Shown: positions 62,406-64,000 of the stretch, piece after piece
How the letters are laid out: each line of letters opens with the position of its first letter
How positions within the stretch are numbered: the first letter of the stretch is position 1
Assembly (NCBI GenBank): GCA_964386325.1
Contig: CAYLQY010000005.1
Location: 1-64,000, forward strand
Length of the DNA: 64,000 nucleotides
Reading direction: 5' to 3'
Source: Anaerorhabdus sp964386325
Lineage (GTDB): Bacteria > Bacillota_I > Bacilli_A > Erysipelotrichales > Erysipelotrichaceae
Translations under genes and position numbers: made by a program
The notes under the pieces: model-generated
What the model was told of the DNA's origin: nothing
The model's input: only the letters and a program-made list of their open reading frames with translations
Databases searched by the model: none

Positions 62406-63494
62406 ATGAAATATTTTTCAATGTTAATAAAACCAGCATCAAGTTCATGTAATTTGAAATGTAAATATTGTTTTTATAATGATGTCGCTGCACATAGAGA
62501 TATTTATAACTATGGAGTTATGACAGAACAAACAGTTGCTAATCTAGTTGAAAGAACGGTGGGATATTTTAAAGAAGAGGCGCAAATATCATTTGCGTTT
62601 CAAGGCGGAGAGCCTACTTGTGCAGGATTAGAATATTTCAAAAAATTTATAAATAAAGTGAATGAATATAAAAAAGAGTATCATCACATTCATTATTCAA
62701 TTCAAACAAACGCAACATTATTGAATGAAGAATGGATACATTTTTTTAAAGAAAATAACTTTTTAGTGGGTGTATCTTTAGATGGCTTTATAGAAAATAA
62801 TGATTACTTTAGAATTGGAAATAATAATGAAGGAACCTATACTAAAATTATGGCAATGATCCAATTATTAAGAAAATATGGAGTAGAATATAATGTACTC
62901 ACAGTATTAACTTCTGAACTATCTAAATATCCTAAAAAGTTATATGAGTTTTATAAAGAAAATGATTTTAAACATATTCAATTAATACCTTGTTTATCAG
63001 AATTTGAGAAAGAAAATGAATATGGATTAAAACCAGAAGAATTTAGTAAGTTTTATATTGAATTTTTCGATTTGTGGTTTGAAGAGTTAAAAAATAACAC
63101 TTATCGTAGTGTTGCATTGCTTGATAATATTATTCCACTATTTGTGGGTCGACCACCAATGCAGTGTGGCTATTTAGGATATTGTTCAATGCAATTTGTA
63201 ATTGAAGCAGATGGTTCAGTTTATCCTTGTGATTTCTATGTTCTTGACAAATATAAAATAGGTAATATTAATGAGCATACGATTGTAGATTTAATTAAAT
63301 CTGATATTACAAATTCGTTTATTCATGAACCACGTTCATTTAGCAAACAATGTGATACATGTTCTTATGTTAATATTTGTCATGGTAATTGTAAGCGAAT
63401 GATAGGTGCCTATTATAATGATGATTTTTGTGGTTTGCGAGAATTCCTTGGTGCTAGAGAAAAAGAAATTATCGCAATTGCAAATGAATTATGA
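62406..63494 (+). CDS. Anaerobic sulfatase-maturing radical SAM enzyme
   Basis: The protein is 362 aa. The radical SAM cluster motif is Cys15-x3-Cys19-x2-Cys22 (CNLKCKYC), followed by AFQGGEPTCAG. C-terminal SPASM cysteines (CGYLGYC, CDFY, CDTC, CHGNCKR) hold two auxiliary 4Fe-4S clusters. It oxidises the sulfatase active-site Cys to formylglycine without oxygen. The Cys-type sulfatase at 55685 in the same locus is the obvious client. Confidence 0.92.
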   Translation: MKYFSMLIKPASSSCNLKCKYCFYNDVAAHRDIYNYGVMTEQTVANLVERTVGYFKEEAQISFAFQGGEPTCAGLEYFKKFINKVNEYKKEYHHIHYSIQTNATLLNEEWIHFFKENNFLVGVSLDGFIENNDYFRIGNNNEGTYTKIMAMIQLLRKYGVEYNVLTVLTSELSKYPKKLYEFYKENDFKHIQLIPCLSEFEKENEYGLKPEEFSKFYIEFFDLWFEELKNNTYRSVALLDNIIPLFVGRPPMQCGYLGYCSMQFVIEADGSVYPCDFYVLDKYKIGNINEHTIVDLIKSDITNSFIHEPRSFSKQCDTCSYVNICHGNCKRMIGAYYNDDFCGLREFLGAREKEIIAIANEL

Positions 63495-63498
63495 AATT

Positions 63499-63527
63499 AA
63501 ATTCGTTTTAATAAAACGAATTTTTTT
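63499..63527 (+). terminator. Terminator of the maturase gene
   Basis: AAATTCGTTTTA/TAAAACGAATTT stem with a one-base gap in the centre, followed by T. Confidence 0.85.
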
Positions 63528-63587
63528 GGCACTAACTACAATTCTAATAAGTCTTTTAATTAGTGAGTAAACTAGAAAGTGGTCAAA

Positions 63588-64000
63588 GTGAAGACAAGTA
63601 AAAAACTAATTTGTTTTATTTTAATTACAATGCTTGCGGGATGTGCAAGTAAACCTAAAGAGCCAACACTTCAAAATCAAGTATCCAATCGAGCTGCTTT
63701 TGAACAGTTACATGAAGCTGAATTATTATGCGGAATAGATGATGAACAAGATATGATTGCGTATCTTCCGGGATACTTTAAAATGGATTCTTCAAGTTAT
63801 GCTTTTGGTTATGAAGGTGGTGTATCAATTGAGATTGATGTGAATGGTTATAATTATGATAAAGGTGAATATGCTGATGTAGCAGCTGAAAATCTAAAAG
63901 AGGAAATTGTATATTCTTATGGTGTTGTCGATTTGCTTTATGATAATGCGATTACTAAAGATGAAAATAGAGAAACATCTACTTTTGATGGTGTTCTTCT
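63588..64000 (+). CDS. Putative lipoprotein (3' partial)
   Basis: GTG at 63588 opens a frame that runs to the window edge. The N-terminus is a lipoprotein signal (KTSKKL, a hydrophobic core and LAGC; lipidated Cys19). The mature part is acidic and Tyr-rich, with GYEGGVSIEIDVNGYNYDKGEYADVAAENL. The ribosome site is weak, and an in-frame GTG at 63579 is an alternative. I do not recognise the family. Confidence 0.65.
   Translation, partial: MKTSKKLICFILITMLAGCASKPKEPTLQNQVSNRAAFEQLHEAELLCGIDDEQDMIAYLPGYFKMDSSSYAFGYEGGVSIEIDVNGYNYDKGEYADVAAENLKEEIVYSYGVVDLLYDNAITKDENRETSTFDGVL

Overview
The window is low-GC, densely packed DNA from a Firmicutes/Bacillota bacterium. Gene order and protein style suggest the Erysipelotrichales or close relatives; that placement is an inference, since no rRNA or tRNA gene was seen. 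No CRISPR array, insertion sequence or prophage was recognised.

Region 1 (1-8466): the end of a surface protein with an InlB-type repeat, a run of small unknown genes and a Bax1-I membrane protein, a DUF1846 protein, class II fructose-bisphosphate aldolase, and an MFS efflux gene preceded by a 28-codon leader peptide and attenuator-like hairpins. Region 2 (8512-27802): a housekeeping block that follows the Bacillus order murA-rpmE-tdk-prfA-prmC-tsaC-glyA-upp-atp. It is interrupted by a second surface protein, a MerR/TipAS regulator and a TetR/cation-antiporter pair. The ATP synthase operon is complete (atpZ, I, B, E, F, H, A, G, D, C), and its c subunit carries the residues associated with Na+ binding.

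Region 3 (28956-39005): a compact uronate and glycosaminoglycan locus. A divergent promoter pair carries two similar LacI-type operators. Leftward lie the enzymes of the DHU to KDG to KDPG route (RpiB-type isomerase, SDR, kinase, aldolase fused to a VOC domain). Rightward lie a GH88 unsaturated glucuronyl hydrolase, PTS IIB/IIC/IID, a cytoplasmic heparinase II/III-like protein and the LacI regulator. Region 4 (55685-63494) looks like its sulfated-sugar partner: a cytoplasmic Cys-type sulfatase, an AraC-type regulator with a degenerate receiver, a complete mannose-family PTS (IIA-IIB-IIC-IID) and an anaerobic sulfatase-maturing radical SAM enzyme. The IIA gene has no ATG/GTG/TTG start ahead of its active histidine and appears to start at ATC.

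Region 5 (39114-46962): two efflux or hydrolase units, carB without carA, and threonine dehydratase. carB has a Tyr-rich leader peptide whose stop codon abuts a terminator, an arrangement like E. coli pyrBI attenuation. Region 6 (47093-55571): a tightly overlapping operon not recognised as a described system. It holds glycerate kinase, an amidohydrolase, an (alpha/alpha)6-type glycosidase-like protein, a nitrilase-like protein lacking the catalytic Cys, an intact nitrilase, a GPH symporter and a glycerophosphodiesterase-like protein, beside a CdaR regulator. It may release glycerate from an unknown glycoside or amide. The last 413 bases begin a lipoprotein gene cut by the window edge.
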